Positions 32,285-40,991 of a stretch of 64,000 nucleotides of DNA are shown one piece after another. Positions within the stretch are counted from its first letter, which is position 1. Each line of letters begins with the position of its first letter. Under the pieces are notes generated by a model that was not told where the DNA came from, searched no databases, and was given only the letters and a program-made list of their open reading frames with translations. The stretch is from NCBI RefSeq assembly GCF_027947595.1, contig NZ_CP116257.1, forward strand, positions 7,624,001 to 7,688,000, read 5' to 3'. The translations under genes and the position numbers were made by a program. The DNA comes from Streptomyces lienomycini (lineage in GTDB: Bacteria > Actinomycetota > Actinomycetes > Streptomycetales > Streptomycetaceae).

Positions 32285-35200
32285 ATGTCTACGCACCCTG
32301 CCCCCGCCCTCGGAACCCTCGCCCCCCGGCTGACCGAGCTGTCGCTGCGCGACGCGCACCGGCTCGGCCGCAGGCTGGAGGGTGCACGGAAGATCCGCAA
32401 GCCGGAGGCCCGCGCCACCGTTCTCGCCGAGATCGAGACGGAGGTGGCCAAGGCCGAGCAGCGCATCGGTGAGCGCCGGGCGCGCGTGCCGGCCGTCAGC
32501 TACCCCGAGCAGCTCCCGGTCAGCCAGAAGAAGGACGAGATCGCGGCGGCCATCCGTGACCACCAGGTCGTGATCGTCGCCGGTGAGACGGGTTCCGGGA
32601 AGACCACCCAGATCCCGAAGATCTGTGTCGAGCTGGGCCGCGGCGTCCGCGGCATGATCGGGCACACCCAGCCCCGCCGGATCGCCGCCCGCACCGTCGC
32701 CGAGCGGGTCGCGGACGAGCTGGACACCCCGCTCGGGGAGACCGTCGGCTGGAAGGTCCGCTTCACCGACCAGGTGAACCCGCAGTCCACCTTCATCAAG
32801 CTGATGACCGACGGCATCCTGCTCGCCGAGATCCAGACCGACCGCGAGCTGCGCGCCTACGACACGATCATCATCGACGAGGCCCACGAGCGCTCCCTCA
32901 ACATCGACTTCCTGCTGGGCTACCTCGCCCAACTGCTGCCCAAGCGCCCCGACCTCAAGGTCGTCATCACCTCGGCGACCATCGACCCCGAGCGCTTCTC
33001 CCGGCACTTCGGCGACGCCCCCATCGTCGAGGTCAGCGGCCGGACGTACCCCGTGGAGGTGCGCTACCGGCCGCTCCTGGAGGAGGAGGGCGACGACGCC
33101 GACCGGGACCAGATCACGGCGATCACCGACGCCGTCGAGGAGCTGATGGGCGAGGGCAAGGGCGACATCCTCGTCTTCCTCTCCGGCGAGCGGGAGATCC
33201 GGGACACGGCGGACGCGCTGGAGAAGAAGAAGTACAGATTCACGGAGGTACTGCCGCTGTACGCGCGGCTGTCGCACGCCGAGCAGCACCGCGTCTTCCA
33301 GCAGCACACCGGGCGCCGCATCGTCCTCGCCACCAACGTCGCCGAGACGTCCCTCACCGTGCCGGGCATCAAGTACGTCATCGATCCCGGCTTCGCCCGC
33401 ATCTCCCGCTACAGCCACCGCACCAAGGTGCAGCGGCTGCCGATCGAGCCGGTCTCGCAGGCCAGCGCCAACCAGCGCAAGGGCCGCTGCGGCCGTACGT
33501 CCGACGGCATCTGCGTCCGGCTGTACTCCGAGGACGACTTCACCGCCCGCCCGGAGTTCACGGACGCGGAGATCCTCCGTACGAACCTCGCCTCCGTCAT
33601 CCTCCAGATGACCGCGGCCGGCCTCGGGGACATCGAGAAGTTCCCCTTCATCGATCCCCCGGACCACCGCAACATCCGCGACGGTGTGCAGCTGCTCCAG
33701 GAGCTGGGCGCACTCGACCCGGCGCAGAAGGACGTACGCAAGCGGCTGACCGACACCGGCCGCAAGCTCGCCCAGCTGCCCGTCGACCCGCGGCTGGCCC
33801 GGATGGTGCTGGAGGCGGACAAGAACGGCTGTGTCCGCGAGGTCATGGTCATAGCCGCCGCGCTGTCCATCCAGGATCCGCGGGAGCGCCCCGCGGAGAA
33901 GCAGGCCCAGGCCGACCAGCAGCACGCCCGCTTCAAGGACGAGACCAGCGACTTCCTCGCCTTCCTCAACCTCTGGCGCTACGTGCGCGAACAGCAGAAG
34001 GAACGCGGCTCGTCGTCCTTCCGCCGGATGTGCAAGCAGGAGTACCTGAACTTCCTGCGCATCCGCGAGTGGCAGGACATCTACACCCAGCTGCGCACGG
34101 TCGCCGAGCAGATGGGCATCCACCTCAACGAAGCCGACGACGCCGCTCCCGACGACCGGGTGCACGTGTCGCTGCTGGCCGGTCTGCTCTCCCACGTCGG
34201 CATGAAGGACGTGAAGGAGGGCGCGAAGAACGAGTACCTGGGCGCGCGCAGCGCCAAGTTCGCGATCTTCCCGGGCTCGGCGCTGTTCAAGAAGCCCCCG
34301 CGGTTCGTGATGTCGGCGGAGCTGGTGGAGACCTCCCGGCTCTGGGCCCGCGTCAACGCGAAGATCGAACCCGAGTGGGTGGAGCCGCTCGCCGGGCACC
34401 TCCTCAAGCACACCTACAGCGAACCGCACTGGGAGAAGGACCAGGCGGCCGTGATGGCGTACGAGAAGGTCACGCTGTACGGCGTACCGATCGTGGCCCA
34501 GCGCAAGGTGAACTACGGGCGGATCGACCCCGAGGTCAGCCGCGAACTGTTCATCCGCAACGCCCTGGTCGAGGGCGACTGGCGCACGCACCACAAGTTC
34601 TTCGCCGACAACCGCAGGCTGCTGACCGAGGTCGAGGAGCTGGAGCACCGGGCGCGGCGCCGGGACATCCTGGTCGACGACGAGACGCTGTACGACTTCT
34701 ACGACCAGCGGGTGCCCGAACACGTCGTCTCCGGCGCGCACTTCGACTCGTGGTGGAAGCACAAGCGGCACGAGCAGCCCGACTTCCTCGACTTCGAGCG
34801 CGAGATGCTCATCAACGAGAAGGCCGGGGCGGTCACCAAGGACGACTACCCGGACTCCTGGCGGCAGGGGCCGCTGAAGTTCCGGGTGACGTACCAGTTC
34901 GAGCCGGGGGCCGACGCGGACGGCGTGACCGTCCACGTGCCGCTCCAGGTGCTCAACCAGGTGACGGACGAGGGCTTCGACTGGCAGATCCCGGGCCTGC
35001 GCGAGCAGGTCGTCACGGAGCTGATCCGCTCCCTGCCCAAGCCGGTCCGCCGCAACTACGTCCCGGCGCCGAACTACGCCCAGGCGTTCCTCGACCGTGC
35101 CGTGCCCCTCCAGGAGCCGCTGACGGTGACCATGGCGCGGGAGCTGAAGCGCATGGTGGGCGTGCCGTTCGACGCGGAGGACTTCGACTGGTCGAAGGTC

Positions 35201-36244
35201 CCCGACCACCTGAAGATCACCTTCCGGATCGTCGACGAGCGGCGCCGCAAACTCGCCGAGGACAAGGATCTGGAGGCGTTGAAGCTCCGGCTGCGTCCGA
35301 AGGCCCGCAAGGCGCTGTCCCAGGCCGCGGCGGCCACCGCGGAGCGCAGCGGCGGCGAGTCCCTGGAGCGCTCCGGGCTGACGGACTGGACGATCGGCAC
35401 GCTGACCCGGGTCTTCGAGACCCGCCGGGCCGGCCAGCCGGTGAAGGCGTACCCGGCGCTGGTCGACGACGGGCCGAAGGCGAACACCGTCTCCGTCCGG
35501 CTCTTCGACACCGAGGCCGAGCAGGCGCAGGCGATGTGGAAGGGCACACGGCGGCTGATCCTGCGCAACATCCCGGTCAACCCGGCGAAGTTCGCGTCCG
35601 AGAAGCTGACCAACCAGCAGAAGCTGGGCCTGTCGGCCAATCCGCACGGTTCGATCCAGGCGCTGTTCGACGACTGCGCCATGGCGGCGGCGGACAAGCT
35701 GATCGCGGACTTCGGCGGCCCGGCGTGGGACGAGGAGTCGTACCGCAAGCTCTACGACAAGGTCCGCGCGGAGATCGTCGACACGACCATCCGCACGGTG
35801 GGCCAGGTGCAGCAGGTGCTGGCCGCCTGGCAGGCCTGCGAGCGCCGCCTGAAGGCCGTGCGCAGCCCGGCGCTGCTGGCGAACCTCCAGGACGTGCGGG
35901 GGCAGCTGGACGCGCTGGTGAAGCCGGGCTTCGTCACGGAGGCCGGGATCAAGCGGCTGCCGGACCTGATGCGCTACCTGGTCGCCGCGGACCGCCGGCT
36001 GCAGCAGATGCCGACCGGGGTGCAGCGGGACACCTCCCGCATGGAGAAGGTCCACGAGATGCGGGACGAGTACGCGTGGCTGCTCGAGCAGATGCCGCAG
36101 GGCCGGCCGGTGCCGCAGCAGGTCCTCGACGTCCGCTGGATGATCGAGGAGCTGCGGGTCAGCTATTTCGCGCACGCGCTGGGCACGGCGTACCCCGTCT
36201 CCGACAAGCGGATCGTGAAGGCGATCGACGCGCTCGCGCCGTGA
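32285..36244 (+). CDS. hrpA: ATP-dependent RNA helicase HrpA (DEAH box)
   Basis: A 1319-residue DEAH/RHA helicase, ATG 32285, full length for the family. The P-loop VIVAGETGSGKTTQIPKI is at ~residues 97-114, DEAH (IIIDEAHERSLNIDFLL) at ~196-212, SAT at ~231 and QRKGRCGRTSDGICVRLY (motif VI) at ~395-412. HA2 and OB-fold regions follow, then the long HrpA-specific C-terminal domain (DUF3418) to the end. It unwinds RNA in the 3'-5' direction; in E. coli HrpA acts in ribosome rescue and mRNA processing (recall). The gene stands between two tRNA units and is likely transcribed alone; the mRNA leader is short and no clear ribosome binding site is visible. Confidence 0.95.
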   Translation: MSTHPAPALGTLAPRLTELSLRDAHRLGRRLEGARKIRKPEARATVLAEIETEVAKAEQRIGERRARVPAVSYPEQLPVSQKKDEIAAAIRDHQVVIVAGETGSGKTTQIPKICVELGRGVRGMIGHTQPRRIAARTVAERVADELDTPLGETVGWKVRFTDQVNPQSTFIKLMTDGILLAEIQTDRELRAYDTIIIDEAHERSLNIDFLLGYLAQLLPKRPDLKVVITSATIDPERFSRHFGDAPIVEVSGRTYPVEVRYRPLLEEEGDDADRDQITAITDAVEELMGEGKGDILVFLSGEREIRDTADALEKKKYRFTEVLPLYARLSHAEQHRVFQQHTGRRIVLATNVAETSLTVPGIKYVIDPGFARISRYSHRTKVQRLPIEPVSQASANQRKGRCGRTSDGICVRLYSEDDFTARPEFTDAEILRTNLASVILQMTAAGLGDIEKFPFIDPPDHRNIRDGVQLLQELGALDPAQKDVRKRLTDTGRKLAQLPVDPRLARMVLEADKNGCVREVMVIAAALSIQDPRERPAEKQAQADQQHARFKDETSDFLAFLNLWRYVREQQKERGSSSFRRMCKQEYLNFLRIREWQDIYTQLRTVAEQMGIHLNEADDAAPDDRVHVSLLAGLLSHVGMKDVKEGAKNEYLGARSAKFAIFPGSALFKKPPRFVMSAELVETSRLWARVNAKIEPEWVEPLAGHLLKHTYSEPHWEKDQAAVMAYEKVTLYGVPIVAQRKVNYGRIDPEVSRELFIRNALVEGDWRTHHKFFADNRRLLTEVEELEHRARRRDILVDDETLYDFYDQRVPEHVVSGAHFDSWWKHKRHEQPDFLDFEREMLINEKAGAVTKDDYPDSWRQGPLKFRVTYQFEPGADADGVTVHVPLQVLNQVTDEGFDWQIPGLREQVVTELIRSLPKPVRRNYVPAPNYAQAFLDRAVPLQEPLTVTMARELKRMVGVPFDAEDFDWSKVPDHLKITFRIVDERRRKLAEDKDLEALKLRLRPKARKALSQAAAATAERSGGESLERSGLTDWTIGTLTRVFETRRAGQPVKAYPALVDDGPKANTVSVRLFDTEAEQAQAMWKGTRRLILRNIPVNPAKFASEKLTNQQKLGLSANPHGSIQALFDDCAMAAADKLIADFGGPAWDEESYRKLYDKVRAEIVDTTIRTVGQVQQVLAAWQACERRLKAVRSPALLANLQDVRGQLDALVKPGFVTEAGIKRLPDLMRYLVAADRRLQQMPTGVQRDTSRMEKVHEMRDEYAWLLEQMPQGRPVPQQVLDVRWMIEELRVSYFAHALGTAYPVSDKRIVKAIDALAP

Positions 36245-36337
36245 CGGAGCCCGTACGGAGGGTGAGTTCGACCGGCGGCCCACCCTCCTGTACAGTCTCT
36301 TCTCGCAGCGCAACGCACAAGAAGCGCCGCGAAACCT

Positions 36338-36412
36338 GGTCCTGTGGAGCAGTTTGGAGTGCTCGCCACCCTGTCAAGGTGGAGGCTGCGGGTTCAAATC
36401 CCGTCAGGACCG
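36338..36412 (+). tRNA. tRNA-Asp (anticodon GUC), copy 2
   Basis: 75 nt, one base different from copy 1 at 31995 (variable region CTGCGGG versus CCGCGGG). Followed by its own strong terminator. The duplicate and its decayed neighbour at 36479-36568 mark this as a place where tRNA-Asp sequences have been copied. Confidence 0.97.
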
Positions 36413-36416
36413 CAGC

Positions 36417-36453
36417 AGAAGCCCCGCACCGAGTAATCGGCGCGGGGCTTCTT
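36417..36453 (+). terminator. Terminator after tRNA-Asp copy 2
   Basis: AGAAGCCCCGC pairs with GCGGGGCTTCTT around a 14-nt loop, directly after the tRNA. Confidence 0.85.
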
Positions 36454-36478
36454 CGTGCGACACCCTCCGCTTCCAGAA

Positions 36479-36568
36479 CGCCGATCACCCGGTCAAGGCG
36501 GAGGCCGCGCCCGCGGCGCAGCCGCAATCGGGCACAGCAAATCCCGTCAGAACCGCAGCAGAAGCCCC
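36479..36568 (+). pseudogene. Decayed partial tRNA-Asp duplicate
   Basis: GGTCAAGGCGGAGGCCGCG (36491-36509) resembles the anticodon stem and variable region of tRNA-Asp. CAAATCCCGTCAG...GCAGCAGAAGCCCC (36538-36568) repeats the tRNA 3' end and flank (36395-36425) with one mismatch in 31 bases. About 28 extra bases interrupt the T arm, so it cannot fold as a tRNA. It looks like a broken copy or an old attachment-site remnant. Confidence 0.7.
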
Positions 36569-36756
36569 ACCACCCCCAATGGGCCTCTGCTCTGCGTGCC
36601 TCGGTGCACCTCCCGACCGCGCAGTCCCGACCGGGGCCCCGGCCCCCGAAGGCTCTCAGGGCCCCTCAGAGGCCCTCTCGCGGCCTTGACGGCGTCACAT
36701 TCGCTCGGTACTCCAAAGACAGGGCACATCCCCCGTGTGACCCCTGGAGGTGGCGT

Positions 36757-36951
36757 ATGGCGGCATCGGTCAGGCACGAGACGCGGGCCCTGCTCCGTGC
36801 GCATCTGTCGGCCGCGTCGTCATACGGTCACACCACGCGCCACTGTCCGATCTGCCACCGGCTGTTGCGGCTGGCGCTGGACTCGCCGGCGCCACAGTCT
36901 CCGACAGGCCGTCAAGAGGGCGTCGAGGACGGGAGCGCGCCCACGGCCTGA
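36757..36951 (+). CDS. DUF6274-type small protein
   Basis: A 64-residue protein from ATG 36757 with GGAGGTGG upstream. It contains RHETRALLRAHLSAASSYGH and TRHCPICHRLLRLAL, a CxxC plus His arrangement that could bind zinc. From memory this matches the small DUF6274 family found beside bldC in Streptomyces. The acidic tail is short and variable. Function unknown. It is convergent with bldC. Confidence 0.75.
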   Translation: MAASVRHETRALLRAHLSAASSYGHTTRHCPICHRLLRLALDSPAPQSPTGRQEGVEDGSAPTA

Positions 36952-37390
36952 ACCGCGCGGGCCCCAACGCCCTTGCTCCGCAGACCTCGTGGAAGCCGCG
37001 CCTCCATTAGCGCACCGATGCCGGGCCCAACAACCACCGCGTCGTGTGACGGGTGTCACCGCATCAATTCTGGAAACCGTGGCACTTACAGCTCCCCTAC
37101 AACTGGTCAATTTAATATGTGCAATTGCACCTCGGTCCGCAGTACACGCACAGCCGATCCGACACCCCTCCCCAGACTCGACCAAGGCCGCGCACAGAAC
37201 CGGCTCACGAGCCACCGCCGGGCACAGGACCGGACACGGCCCGGACACAGAAAATCGCGCTGGACCCGGCGGAGTCCAGCGCGATCAACGACGCACCACT
37301 GTTGGGGCAGGGACGGCGTCGCTTGGAGCTGTGGGTCCGGACGCCCGGACAGGTTGGGGGACCCGCCGTTTTGCCCGGTTATTCAGTTGT
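36952..37390. other. Intergenic region between DUF6274 gene and bldC
   Basis: About 440 bases without a supported gene. It contains an AT-rich patch with the perfect palindrome GTGCAATTGCAC (37119-37130) directly after TTTAATAT, and the bldC terminator at 37255-37284. The frames here lack third-position bias. Confidence 0.5.
37255..37284 (-). terminator. Terminator of bldC
   Basis: Perfect 10-bp stem TCGCGCTGGA/TCCAGCGCGA with 10-nt loop. On the minus strand it is followed by ATTTTC. It lies ~106 bp after the bldC stop. Confidence 0.8.
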
Positions 37391-37597
37391 TCAGGCCTCG
37401 CTGCGCTGCTGCGGAATGCCCGCGAGCAGAGCGCGGACCTCGGCCTCGCGGTAGCGGCGATGCCCGCCGAGCGTGCGGATCGACGTGAGCTTGCCGGCCT
37501 TCGCCCAGCGCGTGACCGTCTTCGGGTCGACGCGGAACATGGTGGCGACCTCAGCCGGGGTCAGCAGCGGCTCGGCATCAGGGGTGCGAGCGGTCAT
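37391..37597 (-). CDS. bldC: BldC developmental regulator (MerR-like DNA-binding protein)
   Basis: A 68-residue protein from ATG 37597 with GAGGAGG upstream; this is the known length of BldC. It is a lone MerR-type winged helix: EPLLTPAEVATMFRVDPKTV then TRWAKAGKLTSIRTLGGHRR and YREAEVRALLAGIP. BldC binds DNA as head-to-tail oligomers on direct repeats and holds back entry into development in Streptomyces (family knowledge). An inverted repeat GAACCG-N8-CGGTTC lies just upstream of the ribosome binding site (37615-37634). The frame is open 13 codons further upstream, but those codons are poor. Confidence 0.97.
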   Translation of the reverse strand: MTARTPDAEPLLTPAEVATMFRVDPKTVTRWAKAGKLTSIRTLGGHRRYREAEVRALLAGIPQQRSEA

Positions 37598-38141
37598 GAG
37601 CGGCCTCCTCGGGAGAACCGAACCTTCTCGGTTCATTCCTCTAAATTCTGCACCTTGACCCGCGTTGCCCGAAATGGCGGACGCGAGTCGAGTCGGTTAT
37701 AGGACGAACGGCTTGTCCTCGGCACTACAACTACACCATCTGTCCAGCCGCGTCGGCCAAACCGATGGAATTGCCCTCCCAGGTGTTCATCAGCGACGGA
37801 AGCCGATGGACCATGCCATAGCGGACAGTCACGCCACTGTGACGATCAGTCACAGGACGATCAGGGGTCACTCGACCTGTCATCAGACCCCCCAAAGCGC
37901 ACAATGCCGAGATTCCGCCCACAGTGCACCACAGCAGGACGGAAGGAGCCCTCCCCGGACTCCTTGTCCTATTTTGGCACGAGGAGGGGGAAGCGGCGCA
38001 AGAGTGATGTACGTGCGGTCCGTCACGCTTGACACATACGCCCGGATCGGGACCTACGTCCCTTGTTGACAAAACATCAGCCCACACCGAACACGTGTCG
38101 GAGCGGAAGACGAAACCCCACATCGGGCGGTACGTCAAACG
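37598..38141. other. Intergenic region upstream of bldC
   Basis: About 540 bases. The part near 37600-37680 must hold the bldC promoter and has the inverted repeat GAACCG-AACCTTCT-CGGTTC. The rest contains AT-richer stretches (for instance TTGTTGACAAAACATC near 38060) and no reading frame with Streptomyces codon bias or a ribosome binding site. I see no gene. Confidence 0.5.
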
Positions 38142-38993
38142 TCAGTTCGCGGACCGCCGGTCACGGACCGCCCGCCAGCGCTCCACCAGCCGCCCGTAGG
38201 CCGCCCCCGCGGCGGCACCGTCGCCGTGGCGCAGCGCGTCGATCCCCTCGGCCACGTCCGCCGCGGAGTGGTCGTCCGCCAACTCCCCGGCCGGCAGGGC
38301 GTGCACCAGCCCGCCGTAGTCCAGCTCGACCAGGGAGCGCGGATGGAACTCCTCCAGCCAGCGCCCCACGTCCACCAGCCCGTCGATGAGCGGCCCCTCG
38401 TCCACGGCCTCCCGCAGGGCCCGCAGCCCCCGGGCCACCCGCCGGCGGGCCTGCACCATCGGCGTGCGGTAGCGCAGCACCGGAGCGGCCGCCCCGGGTC
38501 CCGCGCCGCCCGCGTCGTACTCCCGCTCCTCGTCGGAGACCAGCACGAACCAGTTGATCGGCACCTGCCAGGTGGCCGTGCGGATCCAGGGCCGGGCGTC
38601 CGGGTTGCGCAGCAGCCAGCGCTCGTAGTCCTGCGTGCTCTGGCGGCGTACGACGGGTGGGATCAGGGCGTCCAGGACGGGCTCCGGGAAGTCCTCGGCC
38701 AGTTCCCCGAGGGCCTGCCAGCCGCGCAGCCGGGTCCGCCAGGGGCAGACGCAGACCACGCCGTCGGCCTCCGCCACGAAGGCGTCGGCGCTCTCGTGCA
38801 CCGGCACGGCCACGGGCGGGGTGGGCAGCAGGTCGGCCAGGGAGCGGCGCAGCTCGTCCTGGTAGGAGGGCCGGTCGGGACGGCGGGCGTACCGGGCCCA
38901 GTGGGCGCGCTCCTCGTCGGGGAAGGCGGCCAGCGGTTCGTACACCCGCAGGTACGCCGCGTAGGGAACGATCACCGAGGACACCTTGGGCAC
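38142..38993 (-). CDS. Conserved hypothetical protein (SCO4090-like position)
   Basis: A 283-residue soluble protein from GTG 38993 with GGGAGGGAG upstream; the frame upstream to 39041 lacks a ribosome binding site. It contains SSVIVPYAAYLRVYEPLAAF, VCVCPWRTRLRGWQALGELA, the Trp-rich WLLRNPDARPWIRTATWQVP and INWFVLVSDEEREYD. The middle has a Cys-x-Cys-Pro (VCVCPWR). The C-terminal third is helical. I do not recognise a catalytic family. Between bldC and vdh a similar gene is conserved in Streptomyces, from memory. Confidence 0.8.
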   Translation of the reverse strand: MPKVSSVIVPYAAYLRVYEPLAAFPDEERAHWARYARRPDRPSYQDELRRSLADLLPTPPVAVPVHESADAFVAEADGVVCVCPWRTRLRGWQALGELAEDFPEPVLDALIPPVVRRQSTQDYERWLLRNPDARPWIRTATWQVPINWFVLVSDEEREYDAGGAGPGAAAPVLRYRTPMVQARRRVARGLRALREAVDEGPLIDGLVDVGRWLEEFHPRSLVELDYGGLVHALPAGELADDHSAADVAEGIDALRHGDGAAAGAAYGRLVERWRAVRDRRSAN

Positions 38994-39222
38994 GCCTGCT
39001 CCCTCCCCCGCGCACCGACGCGAAAACCTGCGGAAACTCATGGAAACAGATCACAAACGCGCGAGAATCTCAGCAAATCGTCGCACGCCTGTACTCCGTG
39101 CGGAGGTGATCCTGAGCACTGTGCGGCGGGCGGGCACCACCAGGCTCTAATCTCGTGCCACAGTCCCCGCCACCCGCACGGGGCCTGCCTCGAATCGCCG
39201 CAACTACACAGGAGTCACCACC

Positions 39223-40317
39223 GTGACCGACGTAACCGGCGCACCTGCTGATGTACTGCACACCCTGTTCCACTCGGATCAGGGGGGTCATGAGCAAGTC
39301 GTGCTCTGCCAGGACCGTGCCAGCGGTCTCAAGGCCGTCATCGCCATCCACTCCACCGATCTGGGCCCCGCGCTCGGCGGCACCCGCTTCTACCCGTACG
39401 CGAGCGAGGCGGAGGCCGTCGCCGACGCGCTGAACCTCGCGCGCGGGATGTCGTACAAGAACGCCATGGCCGGTCTCGACCACGGCGGCGGCAAGGCCGT
39501 GATCATCGGTGACCCGGAGCAGATCAAGAGCGAGGAGCTGCTCCTCGCCTACGGCCGGTTCGTCGCCTCGCTCGGCGGCCGCTACGTCACCGCGTGCGAC
39601 GTCGGCACCTACGTCGCCGACATGGACGTCGTGGCCCGCGAGTGCCGCTGGACCACCGGTCGCTCCCCCGAGAACGGCGGCGCGGGCGACTCCTCCGTCC
39701 TCACCTCCTTCGGCGTCTACCAGGGCATGCGGGCCGCCGCCCAGCACCTGTGGGGCGACCCGACGCTGCGCGACCGCACGGTCGGCATCGCGGGTGTCGG
39801 CAAGGTCGGCCACCACCTGGTCGAGCACCTGCTCGCCGAGGGGGCGCACGTGGTCGTGACCGACGTGCGCAAGGACGTCGTACGAAGCATCACCGAGCGG
39901 CACCCGTCGGTGGTCGCCGTCGCCGACACCGACGCGCTGATCCGGGTGGAGAACCTGGACATCTACGCGCCCTGTGCGCTCGGCGGCGCGCTGAACGACG
40001 ACACCGTGCCGGTGCTGACCGCCAAGGTGGTGTGCGGCGCGGCCAACAACCAGCTCGCCCACCCCGGCGTCGAGAAGGACCTCGCCGACCGCGGGATCCT
40101 CTACGCCCCGGACTACGTGGTGAACGCCGGCGGTGTCATCCAGGTCGCCGACGAGCTGCACGGGTTCGACTTCGACCGGTGCAAGACGAAGGCCGCGAAG
40201 ATCTACGACACCACGCTGGCCATATTCGCACGTGCGAAGGAGGACGGTATTCCGCCGGCCGCCGCGGCCGACCGGATCGCCGAGCAGCGGATGGCGGAGG
40301 CGCGCACCCGCCGGTGA
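39223..40317 (+). CDS. vdh: Valine (branched-chain amino acid) dehydrogenase
   Basis: A 364-residue NAD-dependent enzyme from GTG 39223, the length of Streptomyces Vdh. The catalytic Lys and glycine turn are in [19 protein letters not shown] (~residues 76-94). The Asp in [17 protein letters not shown] is conserved. The Rossmann fold begins [18 protein letters not shown] at ~188-205. It oxidatively deaminates L-valine, leucine and isoleucine to 2-oxo acids, feeding acyl-CoA units to polyketide synthesis (family knowledge). It starts 229 nt from the divergent hypothetical gene. No terminator is obvious, but a 14-bp palindrome lies at 40374-40387. Confidence 0.94.
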   Translation: MTDVTGAPADVLHTLFHSDQGGHEQVVLCQDRASGLKAVIAIHSTDLGPALGGTRFYPYASEAEAVADALNLARGMSYKNAMAGLDHGGGKAVIIGDPEQIKSEELLLAYGRFVASLGGRYVTACDVGTYVADMDVVARECRWTTGRSPENGGAGDSSVLTSFGVYQGMRAAAQHLWGDPTLRDRTVGIAGVGKVGHHLVEHLLAEGAHVVVTDVRKDVVRSITERHPSVVAVADTDALIRVENLDIYAPCALGGALNDDTVPVLTAKVVCGAANNQLAHPGVEKDLADRGILYAPDYVVNAGGVIQVADELHGFDFDRCKTKAAKIYDTTLAIFARAKEDGIPPAAAADRIAEQRMAEARTRR

Positions 40318-40649
40318 ACCGGCGGTGATCCGGCCGTCGTACGGCGGTGGCCCGGCAGGGTCTTCGCACGTTTGACGGGTACCCGTCGGGGGGCAGTTGG
40401 AGAGAACTCTCACTTATCCCGGCGGGTCGACCGCCGAAAGGTGGTTAAAATCGCGGTTGACCAGCGAGGACGGGGCGCCTCGGCGGTCCTGGGCAGGGCC
40501 ACGTGCTGCGGGCGACGTACCGTATGGGCGTGGGCTCAGGTACCGTGGAAGCCCTACGGACCGGTCTCTCTGCGGAGAGCCCGTTCCGGACCATGAACGC
40601 GTGTCAAGACTCTGGGGCCGTCGAGCCCCGTCGTTGAGGGGGTCGAGCC
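40318..40649. other. Intergenic region between vdh and DUF3073 gene
   Basis: About 330 bases. It has the perfect palindrome GACGGGTACCCGTC (40374-40387), with TTTGACGG overlapping its left end, and GAGAG-AA-CTCTC a little further on. AAAATCGCGGTTGACC around 40447 and TACCGT repeats near 40520 may belong to promoters of the DUF3073 gene. No coding frame. Confidence 0.45.
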
Positions 40650-40904
40650 ATGGGGCGCGGCCGGGCCAAGGCCAAGCAGACGAAGGTCGCCCGCCAGCTG
40701 AAGTACAACAGCGGTGGGACTGATCTCTCCCGCCTGGCCGAGGAGCTGGGCGCATCGCCCTCGAATTCGCAACCGCCGAATGGCGAGCAATTCGAGGACG
40801 ATGAGCAGGACGACGACGTGTACGCAAAGTACGCCGACCTCTATGAGGACGACGACGAGGATGAGGACGGCCAGTCCCCATCCCAACAGCGACGCGGCGC
40901 TTGA
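40650..40904 (+). CDS. DUF3073 family protein
   Basis: An 84-residue acidic protein, ATG 40650 with GTTGAGGGGGTCGAGCC upstream. The N terminus MGRGRAKAKQTKVARQLKYN is the conserved basic DUF3073 signature, followed by LSRLAEELG. The C-terminal half is Asp/Glu-rich (DDEQDDDVYAKYADLYEDDD) and ends in a basic tail. The charge split suggests nucleic-acid or protein binding, but function is unknown. Conserved across actinobacteria next to purM. Confidence 0.9.
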   Translation: MGRGRAKAKQTKVARQLKYNSGGTDLSRLAEELGASPSNSQPPNGEQFEDDEQDDDVYAKYADLYEDDDEDEDGQSPSQQRRGA

Positions 40905-40922
40905 CCTTGCACTGAACACCTT

Positions 40923-40952
40923 CCCGGTCGGTGACCTCTGTCACCGACCGGG
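40923..40952. terminator. Bidirectional terminator between DUF3073 gene and purM
   Basis: CCCGGTCGGTGAC and GTCACCGACCGGG, a 13-bp stem with CTCT loop, followed by TTCTGT on the plus strand. It serves both convergent genes. Confidence 0.85.
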
Positions 40953-40991
40953 TTCTGTGCTACCCACGTCACCCGCCGCATCCGCGGCGTC

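Noticed and set aside
34030..36756. Large open frame antisense or offset to hrpA
   Set aside because: Shadow of hrpA; only its last 64 codons (36757-36951) form a real small gene with a ribosome binding site.
36970..37700. Rightward frames across the bldC locus
   Set aside because: No codon bias; antisense to bldC.
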